The position numbers and the translations under genes were made by a program. From Neckera pumila (taxonomy: Eukaryota > Streptophyta > Bryopsida > Hypnales > Neckeraceae): a stretch of DNA of 64,000 nucleotides. Under the pieces are notes generated by a model. That model was not told the DNA's origin and did no database searches. It worked only from the letters and a program-made list of their open reading frames with translations. The stretch is taken from positions 19,856,065-19,920,064 of the forward strand of contig OZ018416.1 in the NCBI GenBank assembly GCA_963969595.1, given 5' to 3'. Shown one piece after another: positions 22,641 to 35,465 of the stretch; the first letter of the stretch is position 1; every line of letters begins with the position of its first letter.

Positions 22641-25600
22641 ACTACAAAACAAACAAAGACATTCAGACAACATTGGTTGAACCTACACTGTGTCGTCTCA
22701 AACATGTACACGTATTGCAATTCTAAAAGGCAAGATGGTTGTTTGACATCTCTTCTTTTCATTGCATGTGGAGAATATTGGCCAACCTGGTTTTTTGTAC
22801 CCTAAACTCCCGAAAATAATCTGTAATCCAAACGCCTTCATTTTGACATCAACCGATCATGCTAACAGATTGTATCTACGGCACCGTTTACTACAAGTAC
22901 ATTCCTGTTTTTTTAGCTTGTAATTGTAGAGGATTGAAGTTATAGGTTACCTATTGTGACGACCTTCAACACTTGCCGGAGCATCTATGAACTTACATTC
23001 TTTCTCGAACACCTCCTGGATGATGAAGTCCGCTCCAAAATTGCAGAGGAGCCGGGGATTTTCACCTTGTGCATGTACAATTGGTTGGAGCACTCGTCCA
23101 AATGCAGTACCGCATGGGAGACTGGGTGATTGCAAGAAAGACCGGTATTATTTTGTGTCACAATTAATGACAATTAGTAACAAAATTATTATCGGCTATA
23201 ACTTTTAAATCATGAATCCGATTAACTTGAATTTTTTATTGGATATGGCTAACTTGATAATGTTTAGATCCCTTATTTTTTAGAATTATTTTATATTTAA
23301 ATTGAAATTTAGCTAATTTGTCACACTTTGTGGCTTAAGGGTTTTTAGTACTAGGGAGTACCCAAAATTAGTGATTTGGAGCTAAAATTTCTTTGCTCTA
23401 TTTTTATAATAAGAAATTATGTTTCTACCAAAGGAAATTTAAAAATACTTTATTTCATGTCCTCCTCATGCATACTAATAGGGCTCCCTTGCGTGCGCAG
23501 TTTGGAACATTCAAAATGGTTTCAAGATCATTTTTTTGGTGAAATTTCTTTCTTATGAAGTCTTTCCAAATGGAAATTTTTTAATTTCCTTAAAATTTAT
23601 TTTTCCTATTTTTAACAAATTCAAATGTGAAAGTATCTATTTTCATGAGATTTTGTTCTTTTCTAGTTTTTGTATTTAGAGAAATTTTCTATGCTTTTCC
23701 TTCCATGGGTACCTTCTTAAAGATGTATACATTAAACATACTTTTGACATTTTTAAAAAGTGTTCTAACTATACAGTATTTCCGGAAAAAAATGAGTACT
23801 ACGAAAAACGCTACGTTTTTTGGTCGGACTTTTTTGCATTCACCCGTCTCTAGTAACTCCTTGCCCCACTGCATGTTGGTCAAGGCAATTTTGACAAAGG
23901 TGGACCATCCAGGTACTAAGGTGTGCATATTTGGAAGCACGTATGTAGGGAAGATGTTGCTGGAGCTCTGTCCATCAGTAGCTGGCTCTTTTTCAGGTCG
24001 TCAACTACACTCATGAGCGCCCACAATAACGATGTCCTCAATCAAGATCCGTTGGTGTCTGCCGAAGCCCGTTGCAGTGGGCCTTGAGCATCATATTCCT
24101 CCCTAACCTTGTAGATGGTGGAGTAAAAAAAATAGACGATCTGGAGATCTCTCTCTTTAGAGATGGCATAGACAGATCATAGGCGGTTCCATGATGTCCC
24201 CTGCGACGCACTCCATTGGAACCTCTCCCCCTAAGACCTCTATCGCGTCCATCACCTTTAACCACAAGTTCAAGTGGTTCAGCCAAATGCTCACCTTCTT
24301 CAAGTACGGATGTTTGGACTTAGTGGGGCTTTGATTGGACGCTACTCTCCGCTCGAGAATTGCTGACCTATCCCTTGCCGCAATTTCAAGTATGAATTGC
24401 GGCCCTTCAGCATTCACCATAGATGCTGTGGCCTTTGCCTTTTGGCTGTAGGGTCATTTTGGCCGTAGCAATGTTCGAGTTGAAATCAATCGTTTGGAAG
24501 CGCCTAATGCTACCTTCTCCAATCTAGGGCTCTTTGTCAGACTCCTCGTCAAAGGCACATGACCACCAAATGTTGGTAGGGAGGGGAGATTAGCTAATGC
24601 CGGCAAGGCCGTCAAGACGTCTTGAAGATTTTCTTTAATGTCCCTGTCAAGAAGCTCGCCCTCCTTCCCAACGAGGATAGTTGGCACTTCATCATGCTCC
24701 GGGGTATACCTATGATCGGATAAGGTCATTGAAGTCGTTCAAGATGCCGTTGGGGTCCCTTCTTCCCGCCTATATTTCCACCCAAGCACAGTCGCCAAAT
24801 GTTTTGTGGAACACCCAACGAAGTTGGCGGTTTGCCACAACTGCCAAATCTTCAACTCCAAAGCACCTACAAGATTTGATAGTGACAACAAGCATTTCCA
24901 CTGCATAGCAAACCAAAAAGAATGCATAGATTCCTTCCAACCACTCCCCTTTTATCTTTGAAGTCTTGTAGTATTTGGGTAGCAATTGCATCAACAGGGG
25001 AGCAAACAGGAGATTGGGCTAGCCATCAATAGCTTGCCATCTCCTTCCATTTTCGCCAACTACGAACGTGCTTCTGCGAGCGTGATTGCCACCCTTGCCA
25101 CAATGCATCCCAACTCCACCCATTGATAAATCTTGCAACTACAGAGCTTGCCACACAACTCCATTCATTCTCTCCAATATTGGTGCTGATGAGCGATGCA
25201 ATAAATTTGTTGTCTCTCAAACATTGCAATGAGCTGCAACCAACCCACTCTTCCTATCATTGGGCCCACCATCTATCCATCTAGGGCACTAAAGAAGCTC
25301 TAGAGTGTGATAGCAACGTACAAATCCTTTTCCCACCTAAGGTATAGGATGAACAAAAAACAACGAATGGCTAAATCACACTCTGTAATCCATATGCTTA
25401 GTCCTTGACGTCGCCATTCAAGCACCTTGCAGCACCCACAACAATAGCAAATCTCCTTGTATACTTCTCTCTAAGCCTTCAATTATCCTTTGCGGTCATG
25501 TGGCAGTTGGGCCTCATATAACCAGGAAGCTTTGCCAATTGGCGTTCGTTATGTCCTTAGTCTAGTACGTTCCCTGTACCCAATGAACCCCCATTTCATA

Positions 25601-25895
25601 GGTGGCCAACTATTCTCGCTGTTTGTTGAGGGCATCCTTTGCACTAAATTAGTATTTCTTTTTATTCCATCAATTTCCAGGCCAGCACCAGTTTATTGAA
25701 ACATGCACGCATGGCATGTTTTTGCATGCCTAGGCCCAAAATTTTCTCCATCTGGTAAAACTGAACAGACTCTATTTCTGTTGTTCTTTGAGTTTTCACA
25801 AATGACAGGTATTTTGAGCACTAATCAATGAAGAGTGCCAAAATTGACCAAAATTAGGTCGACCGGTCACTAAAGGGTTGATGAGCCAAGAAATG
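22641..25895 (-). other. Decayed coding-like region, unidentified
   Basis: The sequence is richer in GC than typical intergenic DNA here, and on the minus strand it contains several closely spaced open segments (23135-22947, 24420-24157, 24729-24454, 24927-24739, 25229-25026), broken by stops. No domain was recognised. Near 25870-25885 the inverse strand reads TCAACCCTTTAGTGACCGG, similar to the TTAACCC termini of the TTAA families, so this may be the 5' half of the original piggyBac-type element. That is inference; captured host gene fragments are an alternative. Confidence 0.3.
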
Positions 25896-26987
25896 GGTTT
25901 GAAAAAAAATATAAAGGCATTTCCTCTACTTGTGATTGTGATTGTTAAACCACGTCATAGAAAAATGAATTTTGCAGAGCATAGAAATTAGAAAAGATTA
26001 CTATCACAAAGTTACTAGACAATTTATAATACAAATTTCCTTGTGGACTCCACTCATACAAGAAACTCTCTTCAATTTTGGTAGCAATTTGGTTTTGCAT
26101 CTACTTCCTTTGATGAAAAGTTTGATGTTGATGTCCTCTTGGACTAATGCTCCATGCAAATCCCCACCATTAATTGTTGTTTAAAATAGATTTAACGATG
26201 GCTTGTTGCTCCAAAAGTTTATTTAGACTTGGGAAGCTTTGCATCCATCAAGATATTCTTAGTATCCTTTCATAGAATACAAACTTAAAAATTTTGGGCT
26301 CAAAGTCTTTCTCATGATAAGATCCAAGTGCTCAAAACAATAGTTGTTTTTTTACTTCTCGGATTTTTTCTCAAAGCATGCCCATTGTTGTCTTTTCTAC
26401 TTCAAATCTTAAATTAAGTTTGCATGCTTTAGTGTGAGATGCACATGCTTCGTCAAAAACTAATATACTAAAATCGAAACTTGAGTTCATGTTATACCAA
26501 AGAATAATGCATCGGCTTGTATTATCTTGAACCTGTAGTAAACTAAAAAATGCCCCATGATTTCAAATTGCTAACCAAGTTGCCCTTTTCTTCAATCCTC
26601 TTTGTGTCTTTGTTGACTGTAGGAGCATGACTTCGTGAAGTGGCCGGAAAAAAATGAAGTTAAAACCAAAAATTGAAAAAAGATTTAACCCTGCAGATTG
26701 AAAATTTTCTACATTGTGTTACCTAAAAAGACGTTCCTTCTAAATCCTAGCGCCATATGGTAGCCTCACCTACGCAGCAAGCAAATTTCAAATTACAAAT
26801 TTGGCCTAAAGATGAAATAATTTATAACAATTGCATTCAAACTCGAAATTGCACGCCACTTACACTCCTAGAATTTTAATGAAAGATATCATCCAATAAA
26901 GAACTATACACCGAACAATAAATGATTTCAGATCACAAAATAGGTTCATTTAAAATACAAGGTGAGACCGGCGTACGAGGGTCTAAC
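25896..26987. other. Intergenic DNA downstream of GLYK
   Basis: AT-rich sequence with no supported gene. The part nearest 26988 is presumably the 3' UTR of the glycerate kinase gene, whose polyadenylation site could not be fixed. Confidence 0.4.
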
Positions 26988-29900
26988 TTAGCCAATGGGG
27001 TTGCGGTCCTCATCTATGTGAAGCATCAACGTGTGCTCCTCAATTGCACCGTTTGGTCCCTGGTCATATAAGGCTGGCAAATAGGCTTTGTAAGCAGGTA
27101 TGTATCTTGAAACAAAATCAGCCACCTGGAGCAAAACACAAGGTTGGGTAAGCTATTTTGAAGTAAATTTCATGGCAATCATGTGTCAATGAGGTCGGAT
27201 TTCTCAGTTTCACATGGACAAATTGCTACTAAGATTAGGTATAGCCAAGAATGGCAACTGAACCAAGAGAAACTGACTGCCAACTTAAAGACTTCGAAAT
27301 TTTTCACAATTCAAGTTGTTTCAGTGCAAATAGATCATGTCTAAACTTTTAGCATTTACCACTTAAAATGGTCTGCTTGTCAGTTTTCCAGCCGTCACTA
27401 AGCAACAAACTAAAGCATCCTTTTAGTTTCGACACTTCAAATTTCAAGCCAGCAAGCTTTTCGAGGAGGCCATCTGACATTGCTCCAGTTCAGAAACGTT
27501 CTGACACGCAGTACAAGTTGCACAATGAAGACAATACTATACTTCACTTTGCACAACATCAGTTACAGAAGAAGTGGTTCGGCACTAACCTGCTCGTCTG
27601 TCATGCCTGCTTTTCCATCCGCTCTCATTGCAATCTCGGCCTGACCAACATAATTCATAATTTAGTCTCATCTCGACCTTACACTGCAAATTCCTGAACC
27701 ATTACAAGATCCTAAACTACATATGACAATGTTCTCAGTATAATTATACTGATTCAGGAACACACACACACAGTATATATATACTCCGTAGATATTACAC
27801 TTCTTGCAATACATTCTAACGTCAACATCAACATCAAATAAAGTGAAAAACGGTATTATATGACCAAGGTGCATGAAAGTGCCTATTTTAACACCTGCAA
27901 ACGCCACCGAAACACCCAATTAGGGTCGTCGACTTGGATGATGACCCATGAGTTGATCATTTTGTGCCAGGCATCATGGTATGTTGCCAAATTTCTGTTC
28001 ACAGCAGCAAGCTGCACCAGCGCTAGTACTAATGTCAGACCACAATCAGAAGAAACCAATTCGCACATAGCTTTTCACTTGAAATTCTTAATGCAACTCT
28101 TGAAAGCAACGAACTACTGGCATACCTGGGGATCAACGGAAGTGACAAGAGATTCTTTTTGCGGCTCAAACCCCAGCATCCAGCCTTCAAATAGCACCAC
28201 CTGTGCAAGCCCTCAGCGAATTATGTTGGCAACTCTTGTTCAGGTTAATAAGGGACAAGAGACTTTATTTTTGTTCAGGCATGAGCAAATCTGAGGACCA
28301 AAACTAACACAGAAGCAGAAAATTATAAAAAGACTCGATATTATTTGAAAAGCTTGCAACAAATTCATAAAGTTGGCCTCCATTAAGTACACCACCACCT
28401 GCAAGGCAATGCTTCACGCATTCTGAAATACAATTCGGGGAAAACTCCATGATATCCTATGGTGACCAAGGCAGTGACACTTGGAACGATCGTGACAATA
28501 AATTTATATCAGTTCAAGGAGAAGAAAAACACCATACCTTCACAGGACCCTTGATCTTTGTCCATTGTGATGGATCGGCACGGTCCCCTGAACCAGCATT
28601 TGCAGACTGCAACATTCAAAGGGTTGCACCTTAAGAGTATAGAACAGCAGAAAATAGGATCTTTAGATCCCTATCAATTACGGCATCAGCATAATCCAAG
28701 GAAGAGGAGCCAGTACCTTGTCATACCGCGGGAGACTGATTTCTTTCCCTGCCAAAACTCCAAAGAAAATTGCATTTTGAGAACACCCAGGTGACTAGTT
28801 ACGATAGTACGTGCATCATTCAAATTGTAAGTACGTGCATTAATATTTTGCATAATATAAGAAACAATATTGAGATCATCCTTATTATTTAGTCTCAGCA
28901 TGAGGTCGCATGCTTTATCAGGCTGAGGCTGAAATACACATGCTGAATGGGAGAGCTAGGGTTTGAACCAGGCAGGTGGAGGCAAACCACTGGTTGTGAG
29001 GCACCGGAAAGCCTTTAAAGTCTCAGTTCCCAGCTTCAAATCATGACTCCCCGCATTACCCCGCATCTGATTGCACATTTCAATGACTCGAACCTTAGAA
29101 ACAGCATGTTTTAATGAATATGCTCCCAAGATCAGCACCAAAATGGAGAAAATTCTAAGGTAGAGTACAGACAACATGCTTGTTTTTAAAACAATGCTAC
29201 AAAGCAAGTCTTATTTATCAATCAGAATGCAAAGTTACCTCCAAAAGTCTATTTCCGGGGTTGTCTGTAGAGAGTTTTTTCTGCATAAAAGAGCAAAGTC
29301 AGCGTAATTACCTTATCTATTCATTTTATGCTGACCAAGATGTCTCGCAATACATGTAACAAACAGTTCCTGGATGAAACAATGCTTGGTAGACGCTTGT
29401 AGAATATTCCAGAATAGCATTAAAAATCCATGCAATGCAGCTAAAATCTTTTGAAAAAACGACGATTCATTTTCTCTCGACTCGTACAAAATATTGTTTT
29501 CATAACAGCAAAACATTGTTCTACCAAAGAGGATTCCAAACAAAAACAGTACGATAGGTATGAATGAGGAAACCTAAGAGAATACCTGCTCGGCTGCTGT
29601 AAGGTAGAAGTCATCAATTGAAATAGAGGCAGCTCGACTGTTAAACCCACCACAAACCTTCCCAATCATAATCCATTTCTCCACATTGCTACCCTCGTAA
29701 AGCTTAAAAGGATTTAGAATAGAGTTTAATTAAAAAGGAATTATAGCAATTCACCTGCCAATAGAGTTGAACAGATACTCCAGGGAATAAACTATTGTTG
29801 TTTTACCACAACCCTGTGGAGCACTGATACCGATCTGGCCAGATATTGCAACAAGAAAAGTCATAGCCCACATAAGATTGCAATCAATGTTGCTCCTGCT

Positions 29901-31923
29901 TAACATCATGTCAATGGCAAACCATCTGTAATTAATGCTCTTCTCACGTTCCTCTAGATTGCATAGGTCGAAGCAACAAACTTGAGAAATCCCGCCCCTT
30001 AATTCAATTTTATTCATTTTTTCAATGTTGACTTTACACTAGTCCAAGAAACAAGAATGAGTATGAAGAGGTGACACTCAACTGACTCCAATGTAGCATG
30101 CTAAAAATATTTGAGATAGCAGGGTCTCAAGTTGTCTCTTTGAGGTGAATTGAACACGTATTCTCTCAAGTGCATCATCAGGTGTCAAGAATGCAATGGA
30201 CTATTTTAAGCTTGCTATCTCACCCATAATTGCACATGATGTAGATTCAAACTTAAAGCTCGCACCTTCGACCTGTGCTATCTAAAGTCGTCCTATTTAT
30301 TTATGAAGTCAGTTAGACTCTGCCCAGACTGAAACCCTCATACAGAAAATCTTCCGTGCCCGAACAAATCATCATGAAAGAAGAGAAGATTTCAAGATGG
30401 GTTAATTTACCACTAAAGCTGGCACCGGCTCGCCTGGCTTGAACCTGGAAGTATGAGTTTCCAGTTGCTGCTTGCACCACAGAAACACAGGCAAATAGTA
30501 ATGATAAATGCGAACTCTCTCAGATTCCGAGAGTGCGAATTCATCAAACCGCAGTTGGCGTGAGAGCTTGACTCCTAATGCCAGCCAGTCGTCAATCCGC
30601 TGTCCAACCGTCTCTGGGGTAAACCCTATTTTCTTCAGCAGAGGCCCACTGTCATGAGCAAGCCAAGGGGAGCAAATAAGGGCCAAATATCAACAAATAT
30701 TTCTCAAGCTATTCAGTTTCTATACATCCATGTATCATGGAGAAGATTCTCTTAAAGTTTCTAAAACAATTTACTGAAAATCTTATTGCAAAGTTACTGA
30801 AAATCTTATTGTCGTTCTCCATTACTATTCCGAAAAAAAAAAAGTAAAGAATTCCAACAACTAACTACATGAAAGACTATGTAAAGCAGTTTTCATCTCG
30901 TAGCCATAATTCTTCAAGCAAGAAACGTCAAAAACTATGCATCCGAGCACTGGATTCCAACCTGGTAACTTCGTCCATTATAAACTTGCACGTCACACAT
31001 TTCAAGCAGTATGTGCGTGGCGGTTTCATTTCACATAAAAGTATGATGGTGATCTTTTTCAAATCCAATCCTTTCACAATTCAATGCGCACATTTTTTAG
31101 AATTTGTAATTTATTTTAATCCCCAAAGGACCAAAGACCTAAGCTGGGCCTCATATTTTCTTCAGCAGTATTGGTAAGTCAAGTGGGGCCTTTCTTTTGC
31201 CCAATTTTATTTAATTTCTTGAACAACATATGCAACGTTCTGTGGTGATACAAAATTGGTAGTATAAAAATTTGACCTATTTTACATTTTCAAAATACGA
31301 TCAATTGAATTGGTGGCAACAAAGTTCAGAAATCAATCAAAATTTCGACAGCCCCTTGCAAGACAAAGAAGATCCTGCATCCCTTTGTCTCTCTTCTTTC
31401 GATGTTTATGGAAATTCATCCGTTTTTAGGGTTCAGATGCACCCCTCTCACACACACCTACTGCTTCCTATCACCAACTAATCAAGATCCAAACCAATTT
31501 CACACTAGAGAGACGGAAATGACTCTCCTACTATTCCGATTGCGCCGTCGACATTCAGCATTCCTCCGCCACAGCCATGGATCTAATCAAAAAAATGGAT
31601 TCAAAGTGTCAAATCAAAAACCCAACCCAACAATGGAATTCAAATGTCGTTCGTTACCTGCAGATGAAGGCATACAACTCCAGCAGAGAAAACGTCGTCG
31701 GATTAGACTTTCTCTCGGTCTCCACCGCCTTCTTCACGACCTCACTCACGCACATCTTCCTCGCCACGCCTCGTTTCCCACGCAGCGCCGGTGCCATTCG
31801 CAACAACGGCATCGTCATCATCATGGAAGAAGAAGAGCTCTCGAGATTCAAGAGCGGTCGCTTGTTAACATTGGGCACATTCAACGGCGCCATCGCCATG
31901 CCCACCATCACAGCAGCCTCCAT
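26988..31923 (-). CDS. GLYK: D-glycerate 3-kinase, chloroplastic (12 exons, complete)
   Basis: It phosphorylates glycerate to 3-phosphoglycerate with ATP, the last step of photorespiration, in the chloroplast stroma. Exons, in order: 31923-31658, 30648-30411, 29834-29755, 29637-29586, 29280-29239, 29066-28988, 28748-28717, 28606-28538, 28200-28126, 28011-27895, 27640-27590 and 27125-26988. All introns are GT-AG and the joined frame is open for 412 residues, a little shorter than the Arabidopsis enzyme. Residues 1 to ~57 (Met/Ser-rich, basic, few acids) look like a transit peptide. The P-loop SAPQGCGKTT is at 172-181, SIDDFYLT at ~200-207, RGNAGSHDLKL at 228-238, FEGWMLGF at ~290-297 and the ending IDEDRNPIG at 404-412. 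The start has a strong context (GAGCCATGG). The 3' border of exon 6 (G|gtttgc) could shift by three bases. Confidence 0.93.
27763..27784. repeat. CA/TA microsatellite in GLYK intron 10
   Basis: A short (ca)n run is followed by (ta)n inside the intron 27641-27894. Confidence 0.7.
30649..31657 (-). other. GLYK intron 1 (1009 bp)
   Basis: The longest intron of the gene, joining the transit-peptide exon to the mature enzyme. The donor is GTAACG at 31657 and the acceptor CATGACAG ends at 30649. At about 31109 it holds TTAATCCCCAAAGGACC, which resembles one terminus of TTAA family A, so an element remnant probably lies here. Confidence 0.8.
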
Positions 31924-32745
31924 GGCTCAAAAACTTCAGGAATCCCAGGAATTGCAATGAATGAGCTCCCGAGCTAGGAATGAGACTGCAGTGGGGAAGA
32001 GGAAACTAGTGATAGATTTGAAAGGACGACAATGGCATTGATCAGATGGAAAGAGGTTCAATAGAAAGTCACAAATCCGCGAATGCGAGGAGCTTCGAAA
32101 TGGGAAATTTCTTACGGCAGTTTGAGCATTTGGGATGGGATCCGCTTGCCTGTGAATTCTCCACCAGAGCTGCGTAATCAGTTTGCGAAGAGCCAGTCGA
32201 TACCCTCATTTTCACCTGATAACCTCATGTTCAATTGATACCCTGAAAGGTATGTTTGCCGACTTGGTGTTAGAGGTGGTGTTTGCAATGTAAATCCAGA
32301 AGTAAGGTAGCCGACCCATTTCCAACCACCCTCTAATTTCCAACCTATAGATTGCTGTCTTTGTGACCATAGACTGTTCAGTTGAGGCGCACTTCAAGGA
32401 GCAGTTGTAGCACATTATGATTTGCTACCAGGCTCTCAATATTGCAATCAACTTTGCAATCAGTTTGTGATCAGTCAGACTGAATAGAAAGGTCTATATT
32501 ACCATTATAGGTCGAAGAGAATCTTTCACTAATAATTTTATAGTAATCACATTTTTTGTAATAAAATTGTGGAAAAATATGCAATCCTTCCAAACTCTAT
32601 TTCCGTACACAAGAAAAATTCCGCACTCAAAAAACTTGCTCTCCAAATGTACGTAATTGCTTAAGTGATTGGAAACGGGTCAATTATCTTAGGTCTAAAT
32701 TTGTTTCAGTAACAACACTCTCTAGCACCAAGTGCAAATATACCT
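31924..32745. other. Upstream region of GLYK
   Basis: This should hold the 5' UTR and promoter of the minus-strand glycerate kinase gene. No TATA box or transcription start could be fixed, and no other gene is visible. Confidence 0.35.
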
Positions 32746-33492
32746 TTAACCTTGGAACGCCGCCAACGTCATTTTGTGGCGTTTGGATGACAATTGGATG
32801 ACAATCTAATGAGCTGGAAAGAATTTGAAAGTAATTTCGCATTCACATTTTTCTTGTTGACTTTTCATGTTTGGTTATAAAAAATATCGAATTGAGTTTG
32901 TAGTCTTGTAAAGGTTTATATCCACATAAAAAATGAGAAGTTATTAAAAAAAACGGATTCCAGAATATACTATTTTAGTGTATTGTGAAAAATTGTTGCT
33001 CCTTGCTCTAAATCTGAAATTTCTCCACAAAAATGATAATTTTTGAGTTTGAATCCAGCTAACTAAAATGAAGGTCATCTAGTCTAGTTTCTTCTCCAGT
33101 TTGAATTTTCAAAAAATCCTAATATTGAATATTTTATTGCAATTCAAATTTTGGATGTATTTTCAATGTCTATTGAATTCTAATTACAAAATGACATGGA
33201 AATTGAACTTACATTATGATGTTTGTCATTGTAAAATAATATACACACAAAATAAAGTTTCAGATTTTTGAAATAATTTTCTATTTGATGTGATTTTTCT
33301 TCACTTTTTCTTAACAATTTTTTTAAAAATTCAATTTTCTACCAAAAAAACTAAATTTTTGTGAAGTAAAGAAGATATGTAATATCAAATTTGAAAAATA
33401 AATATAAAATTTCATACATATCTAATTGTAAAATGGCACCAAACTGAGTGATGGACAGTGAGGCTTGAAATCAATCGTCCTTTAGAGGTTAA
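32746..33492. mobile_element. Candidate TTAA element, singleton (747 bp)
   Basis: It is bounded by TTAA with ends TTAACCTTGGAACG and CGTCCTTTAGAGGTTAA. The ends agree only partly with each other but follow the pattern of the other TTAA families. No second copy was found in the window and there is no coding frame. Confidence 0.4.
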
Positions 33493-34880
33493 TCTAGTTG
33501 TTACCCACATTTCCATTGATGCAACTATCATCATGCCTTCTTTGTTGCTTTTGATTGCAATTGCACATTAAAATAAGGTAACAACACCTAAAAATGGCAC
33601 TACTTCTAAGTCACACTGCCTCAAAGGTCAAATGATCCAAAGAAATTTGATGAGGTTATTAGCAAACTCAAGAGAAATGCAACCCCCTTGATTTAATTTT
33701 GTAATTTTTTTGAAACTTTTATTAGTAATATTTTAATAATTTCAAAAATTAAAAATATAGGATAGCCTATAATTATTTAATATTAGAATCATCTTGAAAT
33801 ATGAAATGCCTCTACTTTCATTGGTTGCTTCAAAAAATTCCTCAATTCTTGGGTTGCTTTTCAAAAGTTGAGTTGGTTTTGAGTTATAGAAGTATATTCA
33901 TTTAACGCCATTCTTTTTGTGTCAAAGAGTGGAACAAGATAATTAGTTGTTTCTACCTTACCCAATTCTCTTCACTTCTAAAGAGAAATGTCATCGTGAA
34001 GAAGGTAAGTTATAATTGGGAACATCAAAGTTGCAGCTTAGAATAGTTTTGAACTTCAATCATTTAATTTTTGGCTAATTAATTTGTCTTAATAGTGTAG
34101 GTGACATTTGTTTACTAATCACATTATATTGAACTAGTGTAGATTGAAATTTTTCTGTTTTGAATCAATTTTCACATTTTTTTTTGGTGATGCTAGTTTT
34201 CTAAGTGACACTAATTTCTCCCCTTCACTCTAATAGGACAAATCAATATATAATAACAAACTCTAAAACTATCTTTGAAAAATGAGCTAAAAAATTTCCA
34301 TCCAAGTAAATACATGAAAAAGGTGGACCAGCCCTTAGATAAGCAATTTCGGAGCTTATTACTTTAGCCTCGCAATTCATCATGAATATTGAAATTTTAG
34401 AATTTCTCAAAATATACAAGGAAGAATTGCATTTTGAGAATTTTAGAATCTCATATTGTTGCTCTCTCTTTGTAATTCCCTTTCCCCCTTTTATTTTTTC
34501 TAACACAATAAAGGAAGCAACAAAGTTCTTTTCTTGATTTGATTTTCTTTTTTGAGATGCCAAGTGTGATATACCACATACAATAATATAGTTTGATCTT
34601 CTGCTTCAAATTCTCACCCTTGATTGTTACTATAGCAGAACCATACCTCAAACCAATCCAATAAACAATTCAACATGAATCATAGGGCCTATTATTAGTA
34701 TATTAAAAGAATTATTGTGAAGTCTATTTGGTAGTCATAAGGGGATTCGAAATTCTTAAGAAATACATTTTTTGGAACACTATATGAATAAACTATGAAT
34801 TTTCAAAGTGCTGAAAATAGGTGTTTCTAAAACCGACCTTAGACTCTCATCAACAGTGGGAATAAATAGAATCATTTTAG
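33493..34880. other. Intergenic DNA, nothing recognised
   Basis: AT-rich DNA without domains, RNA genes or clear repeats. The right end may include the promoter of the PhzF gene. Confidence 0.4.
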
Positions 34881-35033
34881 GTGTAGTTAAGCTTATTGAA
34901 AGAGGAGCCCTCCTCGTCACTACCGAGAATCTGGGCTCCCAGGATATGGGATTTCTTGTACTGCTCCGATCGATCCCGTAAGTGCAGCCACGTTTCAATC
35001 CGAAGCAGCAGCAGCAGCAGTTGCGGTGGGAAG

Positions 35034-35183
35034 ATGTCTTCGATTTTGCAAAAACGAGTGAAAATTGTTACAACATTCAATTTGTTCTGGGTTTCTGAGT
35101 TCCTTCCCCGATTGCTAGCTCCTGTGTCAAGGGATCTGCTCGGCAGCCTCCTTTGCATCGCGAGCTGCTCTTGTCCAGAGTAA
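35034..35183 (+). promoter_or_regulatory. Possible upstream ORF (49 codons) in the PhzF 5' UTR
   Basis: An ATG in a good context opens a 49-codon frame that ends three bases before the proposed 5'-UTR donor site. If transcription starts upstream of 35034, this uORF would reduce translation of the PhzF-like protein. The transcription start is not known. Confidence 0.3.
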
Positions 35184-35186
35184 CAG

Positions 35187-35463
35187 GTATCTTTTTTTCT
35201 CAATTTCTTGTCGTCGATGCCTTTTACAATCATTTGTTTAGTTAGTGATCCAAGTGTGTGCTCCTAGTTTGAGATTTGATATATGTTAGATTTGCACTCT
35301 GGTCGCTGGACTCTCTTCGAGAATTCTCGATGAGGGACGAATTCGTGCTTGTCCTTTGCTGGCAGTGCGCTTCTGCGAGACGAGGTGCGATTTGGAGGAC
35401 AGGCGGAATTTGTGAGGTCGGAATTGTGCACTTTCACGTCTGTAAGGGTTTTGGGTTTTGTAG
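35187..35463 (+). other. Probable 5'-UTR intron of the PhzF-like gene
   Basis: The donor is 'aacag|gtatct' and the acceptor 'gggttttgtag|ct', ending two bases before the proposed ATG. A T-rich tract precedes the acceptor. The proposed intron is 277 bp. RNA evidence is not available. Confidence 0.5.
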
Positions 35464-35465
35464 CT

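Noticed and set aside
27860..28294. 144-codon plus-strand frame
   Set aside because: It is antisense to GLYK exons 9 and 10 and includes intron sequence.
28956..28980. tRNA-like text 'gtttgaaccaggcagg'
   Set aside because: It lies in a GLYK intron and no cloverleaf could be formed around it.
31402..31977. 191-codon plus-strand frame
   Set aside because: It is antisense to the GLYK transit-peptide exon, which joins in frame to the rest of the enzyme.
34877..35233. 118-codon minus-strand frame near the PhzF 5' UTR
   Set aside because: It has no recognisable motif and overlaps the likely leader exon of the plus-strand gene; CAG repeats make it open by chance.
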